64,000 nt of DNA from JAWSVE01 sp050633885. GTDB taxonomy: Bacteria > Pseudomonadota > Gammaproteobacteria > Pseudomonadales > Cellvibrionaceae. The notes under the pieces were generated by a model, which was given only the letters and a program-made list of their open reading frames with translations, was not told the origin of the DNA and did not search any database. Of the stretch, positions 54,831 to 62,679 are shown piece after piece (position 1 is the first letter of the stretch; every line of letters begins with the position of its first letter). The translations under genes and the position numbers were made by a program. The stretch spans positions 1 through 64,000 of the forward strand of contig JBOEHK010000006.1 of NCBI GenBank assembly GCA_050633885.1, written 5' to 3'.

Positions 54831-54920
54831 TTTTATGTCGGGCGCTTAATCGGCTGCGATCTGATTGTCTAAATTTGATTGCCTGAATGTTAATGTCTGA
54901 ACGTTATTACCTAGCTTTGA

Positions 54921-55760
54921 TTATTGCCGAACAAGGCGCACATCATTAGGCTTGTCGGTTGTATTTGTTCTATATGGATTAATATCCAGCCCGCCTCTTC
55001 TTGTATAACGCGCTGACACTGTGAGTTCTTCCGGTTTGCAGTAATCTAGAATATCTACAAATATTCTTTCCACACAATTTTCATGAAAATCTTGATGCGC
55101 TCGAAAAGAAACGATATAACGCAACAAACCTGCTCTATCAATCGGACAACCTCGATAACTAATCAAAATACTCGCCCAATCGGGCTGCCCCGTCACTGGA
55201 CAATTTGTTTTTAAAAGATCACTGCACAAAGACTCTCTTACCATCGGAACACGATCGTTTATTGTCAGTAATGCGGAATTGACTTTATAGGTATCGATAT
55301 CAATATCAAGGTTATCAATATTTTCAGCAGCAAAACGGCCAATTAAATATTGGGCCGACTTATCAACTAACTGCACATCAACCATCACCGGGCCGCCCGC
55401 GGTTGTACTTAAATCCGACTCTAACGTTTTAATGACGTCATTCACATCAGTAAACTGAGTTTGATTAAAAGAATTTAAATACAACTTAAAAGACTTCGAC
55501 TCAACTATTGAGGGGGTAGAACAAGGAAAATGGAAGTGACCTATTGCAACTTTAGGCTTTCCTTTGATATCAATCCAAGAAAGCTCATAACCCGTCCAGA
55601 TATCAACGCCCGTAAAAGGTAATTGATCGGAAGAAACACCAATAAGTTCTCGAGACTCACTTCGAGGTATAGGGCAAAGTAACGATGGCGTATAAACAGA
55701 GACATAGTCTGTTTGTTTACCGAGGAGCGTCTCTGCTGCGGAGTATTCAGCGCCGGCCAT
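54921..55760 (-). CDS. queF: NADPH-dependent 7-cyano-7-deazaguanine reductase
   Basis: This 279-residue long-form QueF reduces preQ0 to preQ1 in queuosine synthesis. Conserved pieces are ESKSFKLYLNSFN (87-99) and CPVTGQPDW with catalytic Cys187 and Asp194. The late segment FHENCVERIFVDIL is also present. ATG 55760 has GGAGA 7 bases upstream. An in-frame TTG at 55772 overlaps that site. It is convergent with the cyclase gene. Confidence 0.95.
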   Translation of the reverse strand: MAGAEYSAAETLLGKQTDYVSVYTPSLLCPIPRSESRELIGVSSDQLPFTGVDIWTGYELSWIDIKGKPKVAIGHFHFPCSTPSIVESKSFKLYLNSFNQTQFTDVNDVIKTLESDLSTTAGGPVMVDVQLVDKSAQYLIGRFAAENIDNLDIDIDTYKVNSALLTINDRVPMVRESLCSDLLKTNCPVTGQPDWASILISYRGCPIDRAGLLRYIVSFRAHQDFHENCVERIFVDILDYCKPEELTVSARYTRRGGLDINPYRTNTTDKPNDVRLVRQ

Positions 55761-55889
55761 TTTTATCTCCAAAACCTATTTAATTCATCTTTCAATCTTT
55801 CTGCCATTTTCACTATTTCAGTAAGACTTACTACTAAACACAGACTAACGGACTTTTAAAGCTTATATTTAGCGGCCAGCGATCAATAA

Positions 55890-56663
55890 CTAAGATCGTA
55901 ACCGTCTACCATTGTTCAGCATGAATAAAGCAAAACCCACCAATAAGAAGAGAAAGATAAAAATTGACCCGAAAGCAACACCAATATTAATATCTGAAAT
56001 GCCTAATATTCCATAACGAAAAGCATTCACCATGTATAAGATTGGGTTTAGTTTTGAAATATCCTGCCAGATTGCAGGCAGTAATGAAATTGAATAGAAA
56101 ACACCGCTTAAATACGTCAATGGGGTCAAGATAAATGTCGGGATAATACTAATGTCATCAAAGCTTTGCGCATACAGAGCGTTAATAAAACCGGCAACAG
56201 AAAAAAGAATCGCCGTCAAAATAACAATAGCGACCGTTATACCCAAATGATTAACTTGCAAGTCAGTAAAAAAGAAAGCTACCACTGTAACAATAAAACC
56301 AACAGCCAAGCCTCGTAACGTTCCCCCTAAAACAAACCCTAAAAGAATGACATAGTTCGGTGTTGGAGACACTAAAATTTCTTCGATACTCCGCTGGAAT
56401 TTAGTGCTGAAAAAAGAGGAGGCAACGTTTGAATAGGAGTTGGTTATAACCGACATCATAATTAAACCAGGAACAACAAACGACATATAATCGACGCCCC
56501 CCATCTCACCGATTCTGGATCCAATTAATTTTCCAAAAATAATAAAATATAATGTCATAGTAATGACAGGTGGTAGTAATGTCTGCATCCAAATACGAGT
56601 AAAGCGACGAATTTCTTTTCGAGTAATCGTCAGCAGCGCCACAACTTGTTGTTGGAAGTTCAT
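55890..56663 (-). CDS. ABC-2 type transporter permease (YadH-like)
   Basis: This 257-residue inner-membrane protein has about six helices. It starts with a cytoplasmic WMQTLLPPVITMTLYFIIFG entry, and contains FVVPGLIMMSVITNSYSNVASSFFSTKFQRSIEEILVSP and an FILTPLTYLSGVFYSI segment. This is the pattern of YadH/drug-exporter permeases. Its ATG overlaps the stop of the ATPase gene by 4 bases (56660-56663), so the two are coupled. The cargo is unknown. Confidence 0.9.
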   Translation of the reverse strand: MNFQQQVVALLTITRKEIRRFTRIWMQTLLPPVITMTLYFIIFGKLIGSRIGEMGGVDYMSFVVPGLIMMSVITNSYSNVASSFFSTKFQRSIEEILVSPTPNYVILLGFVLGGTLRGLAVGFIVTVVAFFFTDLQVNHLGITVAIVILTAILFSVAGFINALYAQSFDDISIIPTFILTPLTYLSGVFYSISLLPAIWQDISKLNPILYMVNAFRYGILGISDINIGVAFGSIFIFLFLLVGFALFMLNNGRRLRS

Positions 56664-57742
56664 GATACGTTACTCCCTGATGATTTAGCGGATGCTTCAT
56701 TTTGTTCTTCTTTATACTCTTGGACGACTTTTTGGCCGCTTGCCTCTAGACTCCTAGCTTCCTTATTTGCAGTTTCCTTATTTGCAGTTTCCTTATTGAC
56801 AGTTTTCCTACCCTCTTCATCGCTATGCTCAACACTACCTTCAACCAAAGAAACAAACAGTTCTTCAAGCCGGTTAGATTTATTCCTCATGCTAACAATA
56901 TGAATGTTTTGGTTTGAAAGTCCATCAAATAATGTATTCAGAGATTTTCCTTTTTCAACCTCCACCTCTAACGTCTGCCTGTCTTTTAATAACACAAGAT
57001 AATCATTCACGATTGGCGCTTCAGTTAACTCTTCTTTTGTATCAAGTATAAAGACTTCTTTATTAAGCTGGCTTAGTAAAGCTTTAATGCTAGTGTTTTC
57101 TACAATTCGACCTTTATCAATAATGGCAATATTACGGCATAGGCTTTCGGCTTCTTCTAAATAGTGCGTTGTCAATATTATTGTTGTGCCCTCAGCATTA
57201 ATTTCTTTTAAAAATTCCCACATAGAACGCCTTAGCTCAATATCAACTCCCGCTGTAGGTTCATCCAGAATTAATAATTTCGGCTCATGCACCAGTGCGC
57301 GAGCAATCATTAAACGCCTCTTCATACCACCGGATAGACTTCTTGAGGCATCTCTTCTTTTTTCCCACAAACCTAACTTTTTTAAATATTTTTCTGCTCG
57401 CTGCTTTGCAAGTGTCATAGGCATGCCGTAATAGCCGCCTTGATTCACTACGATATCTTCTACTTTCTCGAACTGATTAAAATTAAACTCTTGAGGCACA
57501 ACACCAAGAGCTGATTTAGCGCCTGAAAAATCTTCGTCGATATCTTTACTAAAAATACTAACGGATCCACTCGTTTTTCTAACCAAAGAAGAAATAATAC
57601 CAATGGTTGTCGATTTACCAGCACCATTCGGACCCAGAAGAGCAAAAAAATCACCAGGCTCGACTATTAAATCAATGCCCTTTAAAGCTTCAAATTGGTT
57701 TCCATAAACTTTAGTTAAACTTTTAATATGAAGTGCGGACAT
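56660..57742 (-). CDS. ABC transporter ATPase (YadG-like) with extended C-terminal tail
   Basis: From ATG 57742 this 360-residue protein has Walker A GPNGAGKST (37-45), the signature LSGGMKRRL, Walker B LLILDEPTAGVD and the switch His (TTHYLEE). It is a partner of the YadH-like permease. After about residue 300 there is an extra, charged tail with repeats of TVNKE/TANKE (15-base units at about 56763-56805), not usual for YadG. A start 57 codons upstream (57913) adds non-family sequence and is rejected. Confidence 0.88.
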   Translation of the reverse strand: MSALHIKSLTKVYGNQFEALKGIDLIVEPGDFFALLGPNGAGKSTTIGIISSLVRKTSGSVSIFSKDIDEDFSGAKSALGVVPQEFNFNQFEKVEDIVVNQGGYYGMPMTLAKQRAEKYLKKLGLWEKRRDASRSLSGGMKRRLMIARALVHEPKLLILDEPTAGVDIELRRSMWEFLKEINAEGTTIILTTHYLEEAESLCRNIAIIDKGRIVENTSIKALLSQLNKEVFILDTKEELTEAPIVNDYLVLLKDRQTLEVEVEKGKSLNTLFDGLSNQNIHIVSMRNKSNRLEELFVSLVEGSVEHSDEEGRKTVNKETANKETANKEARSLEASGQKVVQEYKEEQNEASAKSSGSNVS

Positions 57743-57939
57743 AACAACAGATATCTCGATGAGAGGAAAATGATAGGCCGGTATTGAATAGTGATTGATC
57801 TTGAAATGCAAGTAAAAGTCAAAGATCCACTTTATTTTTCTTGGAATCTTTTTATAGCAACGGATGCTAACAATTGATGATGCTACTAAGAAATACCTCA
57901 ACAAAAATACCACAATAGAAAAACACTAACAGAAAACAA

Positions 57940-57976
57940 AAAAAGAAACCCCATCTTAATAATGGAGTTTCTTTTT
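57940..57976. terminator. Terminator downstream of the Hsp20 gene
   Basis: AAAAAGAAAC-c-CCAT pairs with ATGG-a-GTTTCTTTTT around a 7-base loop, with A and T runs on the two strands. On the minus strand it ends Hsp20 transcription. Confidence 0.8.
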
Positions 57977-58057
57977 ACAAACTTTAAGGAATGGTAAAAC
58001 GTTATTAGCTTATGAGATTTATGAGCACAGCATCACTCATTAAAACAATACGTCTCA

Positions 58058-58567
58058 TCATACCGCACTCAAGATTGCCTTATCTGAAGATACTCCTGAT
58101 GGTTCACCAGATACTACTTCACCACTGGCAGCATGAGATTGTATCTGAACTTTTCTAGGTTTCATGACTTCTGGCAGCTCTCTCACTAAATCAATATGCA
58201 GCAATCCATTCTCACTGCGAGCATCTGTTACTCTCACATGGTCAGCTAATTGGAACTGACGTTCAAAATTTCGTGCTGCAATACCTTGATGTAAATATTT
58301 TTTCTCGGATTGATCGGGTACTTTTCTACCACGTACAACCAGCTTATTCATTTCCGTCTCGATTTCCAACTCTGACTGATCGAAGCCAGCCACAGCCATA
58401 CTGATACGATAATTGTTTTCGTCAGCAAGCTCGATATTATAGGGTGGATAATTGGGCTGCGCCTGTTTTGCAGTTAGTTCTGAGTTAACCAAATTATCTA
58501 ATACGCTCGCTACTCTATCGAAGCCAATAGAAGAACGGTATAGGGGTGAAAAATCAAAATCTCTCAT
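58058..58567 (-). CDS. Small heat-shock protein (Hsp20/IbpA-like)
   Basis: This 169-residue protein has the MRDFDFSPLYRSSIGFDRV start of IbpA-like proteins. Its alpha-crystallin domain (about 45-140) has YRISMAVAGFDQSELEIE, LVVRGRK, HQGIAARNFERQFQLADHV and the ENGLLHIDLVRELPE segment. It holds unfolding proteins soluble for DnaK/ClpB. Upstream there is a sigma-32-type promoter and a ROSE-like hairpin over the ribosome site, so both transcription and translation should respond to heat. Confidence 0.93.
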   Translation of the reverse strand: MRDFDFSPLYRSSIGFDRVASVLDNLVNSELTAKQAQPNYPPYNIELADENNYRISMAVAGFDQSELEIETEMNKLVVRGRKVPDQSEKKYLHQGIAARNFERQFQLADHVRVTDARSENGLLHIDLVRELPEVMKPRKVQIQSHAASGEVVSGEPSGVSSDKAILSAV

Positions 58568-58571
58568 CGTT

Positions 58572-58594
58572 ATATCCTCACTTAAAAAGCAATA
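58572..58594 (-). promoter_or_regulatory. ROSE-like RNA thermometer over the Hsp20 ribosome site
   Basis: In the transcript, UAUUGCU (58594-58588) can pair with AGGAUA (58577-58572) with the G bulged. That is the U(U/C)GCU-AGGA pattern of ROSE thermometers, masking the ribosome site about 7 bases before AUG. Melting on heating would free it. Confidence 0.6.
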
Positions 58595-58698
58595 TAAAAT
58601 ACGTCTATCTTTATGATCAGACAGTCAGCACAACAGACCTGCAATTCAATATTGCCCCGAAGGCACAATAAAAATGCTGGAATTTGTGCTCAATATAA

Positions 58699-58726
58699 AA
58701 CTGGGGGTTATTTTTTCTCTTTCAAG
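58699..58726 (-). promoter_or_regulatory. Sigma-32 heat-shock promoter of Hsp20
   Basis: On the minus strand CTTGAAA (58726-58720), a 13-base spacer and CCCCAGTT (58706-58699) match the sigma-32 consensus CTTGAAA-N11-16-CCCCATnT, apart from G for T in the -10 element. The leader would be about 125 bases. Confidence 0.8.
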
Positions 58727-58942
58727 GATATTTTTTATGTTTTTTATAACCTCTTTATATAAAACCGCCTTTATTATTGTTATAACTCATTCAACAATGA
58801 ACTGAATAACATTATTGAACTCAATAGATGACCGCTTTAGAATTGAGCGTTACACTTAACGACAGTCCGATTAATAATCACCTTAGAACTCCTATAAACA
58901 CATAGCAAGAACTATATAGCAACAACTATAGAGGAACACAGC

Positions 58943-59803
58943 ATGCCGCTTGTGAATTTACATAACAAAATATTTACCGCCCGCACCAAATCTATTTTTA
59001 TATTTTGCGTGTTTCTTTTGGGATACCCTATTTCAAGCTTAGCATTACAACCAGCTCACGAAGCCGACAGGCTGATCATGGCAGCAGAAAAGTCCATTGA
59101 AGAAAATAATTACCGAGATGCAGAAAGATATTTAGCAAAAGCCGGGGAACTCGGTATTTCACTACCTTCTGAATATGATTTTCTCTATGGAAAATTACTT
59201 CAGAATAAAGGGGAATACAAAAAAGCAAATGAAAAGCTTGAACAATATGTTAATCGTGACGGTAATGAAGGACGCTATTACCGCGACGCGTTAGGCTTAA
59301 TAACGGAAATTGAAAAAAAATTAGAAAATAAAATTGAAACTGACCCTAATTCACCAAAATCAGAAATAAAGTGGAGCAATAAAAATGACAAAGACAAGCG
59401 TCCACCTAAAATCGAGCAGGGCAACAAAGATTTAAACGTAGCACTCACCTCTCACATTAACAAACTACTAACACAGAAACCTCAAGGTGATAGAAGAATT
59501 TTAGCGGCTAGCCGAATTAGTACTCCAAGTAAGCATAAAATTAAAACATCATCTAACGGCGAAATCATTTCCATTAATCAGTACGGATCTAACAAATCAG
59601 CTCCCTTCAAAGAAGATCGATTTTCAGTTTACGGCATCAACCCTTATATTGAATTCGAATGCCTTCAGTCAACTGCGAGTTGCTGGATTACTCATCCAGT
59701 ATCAGGAAAACGTTGGTTACAGGTTGAAGAAAATAAAGAAAAGGCCGCTGAACTTGCACGAACATTGTCTCAACTAATCCGTTACATGCAAAAAACTGAT
59801 TAA
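58943..59803 (+). CDS. Secreted TPR-like protein of unknown function
   Basis: This 286-residue protein has a long signal peptide (about 1-35, IFIFCVFLLGYPISSLALQ). Two helix-pair (TPR-like) units follow at about 40-110: EADRLIMAAEKSIEENNYRDAERYLAKAG and YGKLLQNKGEYKKANEKLEQYV. A basic, polar middle segment comes next, then a C-terminal domain with a Cys pair (FECLQSTASCW). It is probably periplasmic. The last domain ends in a helix that may bind a partner. No operon neighbour is certain. Confidence 0.65.
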   Translation: MPLVNLHNKIFTARTKSIFIFCVFLLGYPISSLALQPAHEADRLIMAAEKSIEENNYRDAERYLAKAGELGISLPSEYDFLYGKLLQNKGEYKKANEKLEQYVNRDGNEGRYYRDALGLITEIEKKLENKIETDPNSPKSEIKWSNKNDKDKRPPKIEQGNKDLNVALTSHINKLLTQKPQGDRRILAASRISTPSKHKIKTSSNGEIISINQYGSNKSAPFKEDRFSVYGINPYIEFECLQSTASCWITHPVSGKRWLQVEENKEKAAELARTLSQLIRYMQKTD

Positions 59804-59873
59804 TAATCTCTCGCGTTTTATTTTAGTTTACTTGATATAGATTAATAACGATGTAGCTCACGCCTTTTAGAAT

Positions 59874-59910
59874 CTGAAAGAGTAGTTCTTGCTTGTCTCT
59901 ACTCTTTCAG
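59874..59910. repeat. Perfect 12-base inverted repeat upstream of the Na/Pi gene
   Basis: CTGAAAGAGTAG and CTACTCTTTCAG (59874-59885 and 59899-59910) pair around a 13-base loop. It lies 44 bases before the Na/Pi start codon and 70 bases past the TPR gene. No T run follows, so it may be an operator or leader hairpin. Confidence 0.6.
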
Positions 59911-59953
59911 GTTCAATCCAAAACAAAAGTACTTACTTGTTCTCGGATATTAT

Positions 59954-61597
59954 ATGCACTCTTTTTTTGGCCTTTTAGTTGGTCTTGGCATTTTTCTCTA
60001 TGGTATGAATCAACTAGAATTGGCAGCCAAAAATTTAAGTGGTCCTCGCCTAAAGCACTGGCTTTTGCATACAACAAACACCCCTATTTCGAGTATTAGC
60101 AGTGGTATATTTTTAACGGCCTTATTACAAAGCAGTTCTTTAGTGGGGTTAATTGTTTTAGCCTTTGCAAGTGCAGGCGTGATTCCACTCATCAACGCAA
60201 TAGGCGTTTTTCTAGGTGCCAATTTAGGCACAACATTAACTGGTTGGGTCGTCACGCTATTAGGGTTTAAACTAGACATCGCCGAATATGCACTTCCTTT
60301 AATTGCTTTTGGCGGAATATCACAAATTATTTTTGACAACCAATCTAAGATTAGATCTATAGCTGCAGTTGCTCTAGGTCTCGGCTTGCTGCTTTTTGGA
60401 TTGTCACTCATGAAAGACAGCGTAGCCAACTTGCCTGACGTTTTTTCTATAGAAAACATCCAAGGCTTTAGCCCAATTATTTATTTGCTCATTGGCGTTT
60501 TAATGACTGCTCTCATCCAGTCCAGCTCGGCAATGATGATGATTGCTTTAGCCAGTCTAAATGCAGGATTAATTGACCTTCCTAGTGCTGCTGCTCTTGT
60601 GATTGGCGCTGACCTAGGCACAACAAGCACTATTGTGCTAGGTAGCATTACCGGAAATGTTGTCAAAAGACAGTTAGCTTTTGCACATTGTTTTTTTAAT
60701 TTAACGGTCGATTCTTTTGCTTTTTTTATAACTCTACCGTTTCTCGCTGAATTATTAATGTTTTTTAATATCTCAGATCCATTATTCGGCCTTGTCGCCT
60801 TTCATAGTTTTTTTAACCTAGTGGGCCTTTTACTTTTTTTACCGCTACTAAAACCATTTTCAGCATGGATAGAATCGCTCTTTAAAAAAGAAAACGATAA
60901 TTATTTTTCTTTAAGTAAACTTCCTACTTCTGTGCCAAGTGCTGCTATTCCAATGGCGATAGAATCTATTCGGCAGCTTTGGTTTGACTCGACAAAACTA
61001 AATCTATCCTACTTCGATTTAAGTCCTGCCAATAATAAATCGCCTAATGACACGATTAAGAAAAACGCAACTAATCATAAAAAAAACCGCACTGTGCCAA
61101 CAGAGGCCTATGAGAATATTAAAATTCGAGAGGGTGAGATTATTCAGTATATTCTTAACATTCAAAAGCAAAGCCTGACACAGGAAGAAGCTTCATCAGT
61201 CATATCTGCTATTGAATGTGTTAGATCGATAGTCTATGGCTGTAAGACACTTAAAGATATTTACCATAATATTGACGCGCTAAAAGAAAACAAATCACCC
61301 TCTGCTCAGCAGCAATATCATGACCAGCAAGGTTATATTGAGGATTTCTATAAAGATATTGTGCGAACAACTCAAGCAGGCTTCTCTGAAATAGACACCA
61401 ACAAATTATTAACCCAATTACATCACAACAATAACCAACACCAGAAAACAGTTGAAAAAATCATCTACCAACTCGCCGAAGATTCCACAAGAGGGAGTAG
61501 TCAAATTTCTACCCAGCTAAATGTCTCTCACGAAGTACACCATGCCATAAAAAGCTTTATTCAAGGGCTTTCTTTTTGGATATTGATAGAACAATAA
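59954..61597 (+). CDS. Na+/phosphate cotransporter family protein
   Basis: This 547-residue protein has two inverted repeats of the NaPi-II family, each with a QSSS motif (ALLQSSSLVGL near 55, ALIQSSSAMMM near 190) and GANLGTT/GADLGTT. About eight to nine helices lie in residues 1-310. A C-terminal PhoU-like helical region (about 390-547) follows. The protein imports inorganic phosphate with Na+, or may export it. It stands alone. Together with the PstS-OmpA protein it hints at phosphate economy. Confidence 0.88.
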   Translation: MHSFFGLLVGLGIFLYGMNQLELAAKNLSGPRLKHWLLHTTNTPISSISSGIFLTALLQSSSLVGLIVLAFASAGVIPLINAIGVFLGANLGTTLTGWVVTLLGFKLDIAEYALPLIAFGGISQIIFDNQSKIRSIAAVALGLGLLLFGLSLMKDSVANLPDVFSIENIQGFSPIIYLLIGVLMTALIQSSSAMMMIALASLNAGLIDLPSAAALVIGADLGTTSTIVLGSITGNVVKRQLAFAHCFFNLTVDSFAFFITLPFLAELLMFFNISDPLFGLVAFHSFFNLVGLLLFLPLLKPFSAWIESLFKKENDNYFSLSKLPTSVPSAAIPMAIESIRQLWFDSTKLNLSYFDLSPANNKSPNDTIKKNATNHKKNRTVPTEAYENIKIREGEIIQYILNIQKQSLTQEEASSVISAIECVRSIVYGCKTLKDIYHNIDALKENKSPSAQQQYHDQQGYIEDFYKDIVRTTQAGFSEIDTNKLLTQLHHNNNQHQKTVEKIIYQLAEDSTRGSSQISTQLNVSHEVHHAIKSFIQGLSFWILIEQ

Positions 61598-61733
61598 CCA
61601 AGTAAAACGTTCCAGTTAGGAATCGATATTTGACCTTGAAGCAAAACCATCAAATCTATTTTGTTTCTTGCAATAAACGCTTGGTTAGGTATCATTCGAC
61701 GCCTCTTTTGGCGCATAGACGACAAAAGATTTC

Positions 61734-61810
61734 GGAGTGTAGCGCAGCTTGGTAGCGCACCACACTGGGGGTGTGGTGGTCGTCGGTTCAAATCCGGCCA
61801 CTCCGACCAT
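61734..61810 (+). tRNA. tRNA-Pro (anticodon GGG)
   Basis: The 77-base cloverleaf has acceptor CGGAGTG/CACTCCG, anticodon stem CCACA/TGTGG with loop CTGGGGG, T-loop GGTTCAAATCC and encoded ACCA. It is followed by a strong terminator. Confidence 0.95.
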
Positions 61811-61871
61811 TTTCTATGTTTGATTTGCTTCCCCCGATAGAATAGATCTCTTTTGCAAATTTACAGTCAGC

Positions 61872-61912
61872 AAACACAAAAAAAGCCACTGAATGTGGCT
61901 TTTTTTGTGTTT
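61872..61912. terminator. Bidirectional terminator between tRNA-Pro and the MerR gene
   Basis: AAACACAAAAAAAGCCAC and its exact reverse complement form an 18-base stem with a 5-base loop and long T runs on both strands. Confidence 0.9.
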
Positions 61913-61939
61913 GTTTAATGGGATGATTTATTCACTATC

Positions 61940-62299
61940 TCAGAGCCGAAGAACATCTAGTACTTCTTCAAGTTCGCTGATCATTTGTCCAACCAATTCA
62001 TTCATTTGATTGCTTTCTTCAGATTGAGCTCCCTCACCTGACATTTGCTGGCGCGCTCCACCAATGGTAAAACCTTGATCGTACAATAACGCTCGAATTT
62101 GGCGGATTGTTAATACGTCTTGTCGCTGATAATAACGGCGGTTGCCACGACGCTTAACCGGCTTGAGCTGAGGAAATTCTTGCTCCCAATAGCGAAGCAC
62201 ATGTGGTTTTACGGCACACAGCTCACTAACCTCACCAATAGTGAAGTAACGCTTCCCCGGAATGACCGGTAATTCATCGTTATGGCTTGGTTCCAGCAT
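61940..62299 (-). CDS. MerR family transcriptional regulator
   Basis: This 119-residue protein has an N-terminal MerR helix-turn-helix (YFTIGEVSELCAVKPHVLRYWEQEFPQLKPVKRRGNRRYYQRQDV) and a dimerising coiled coil at the C terminus. It has no effector domain. It overlaps ihfA by 20 bases on the same strand. The ihfA-MerR arrangement next to pheT is conserved in gammaproteobacteria, and its target is not known. Confidence 0.9.
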   Translation of the reverse strand: MLEPSHNDELPVIPGKRYFTIGEVSELCAVKPHVLRYWEQEFPQLKPVKRRGNRRYYQRQDVLTIRQIRALLYDQGFTIGGARQQMSGEGAQSEESNQMNELVGQMISELEEVLDVLRL

Positions 62300-62585
62300 A
62301 GGCCTCTACTCGAGCTTTCAGTTTCTGCCCGGGTCGAAATGTCACGACGCGACGAGCTGTAATAGGTATTTCTTCGCCTGTCTTAGGATTTCGCCCAGGA
62401 CGTTGGCTTTTGTCGCGGAGATCAAAATTACCAAATCCCGACAACTTAACTTGCTCGTTATGCTCTAAGGAATGGCGTATTTCTTCAAAAAACAACTCTA
62501 CAAGTTCTTTCGCCTCACGCTTGTTAAGCCCAAGCTCTTCGTAGAGTTTTTCTGCTAAATCCGCTTTTGTCAGTGCTCCGTTCAT
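62280..62585 (-). CDS. ihfA: Integration host factor alpha subunit
   Basis: This 101-residue DNA-bending protein pairs with IhfB. It has the full family sequence pattern MNGALTKADLAEKLYEELGL, ARRVVTFRPGQKLKARVE and the beta-arm GNFDLRDKSQRPGRNPKTGE that wraps DNA. It lies downstream of pheT in the standard pheST-ihfA order. It supports recombination, including at integron att sites. Confidence 0.96.
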   Translation of the reverse strand: MNGALTKADLAEKLYEELGLNKREAKELVELFFEEIRHSLEHNEQVKLSGFGNFDLRDKSQRPGRNPKTGEEIPITARRVVTFRPGQKLKARVEAYAGTKP

Positions 62586-62679
62586 AAGAAAGCAGCCTTT
62601 TTAGTGGTATGCACTATGGTATGATCTAGGTTTGATCACTTTGAATCCTATTTCTAACATTCATTTCTATCACTCATTT

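Larger units (their letters stand above)
58568..58942. other. Divergent region between Hsp20 and the TPR gene
   Basis: This 375-base stretch contains the Hsp20 leader (to about 58690) and its heat-shock promoter, listed separately. The right-hand 200 bases must hold the promoter of the TPR protein gene. No further structure is evident there. Confidence 0.5.
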
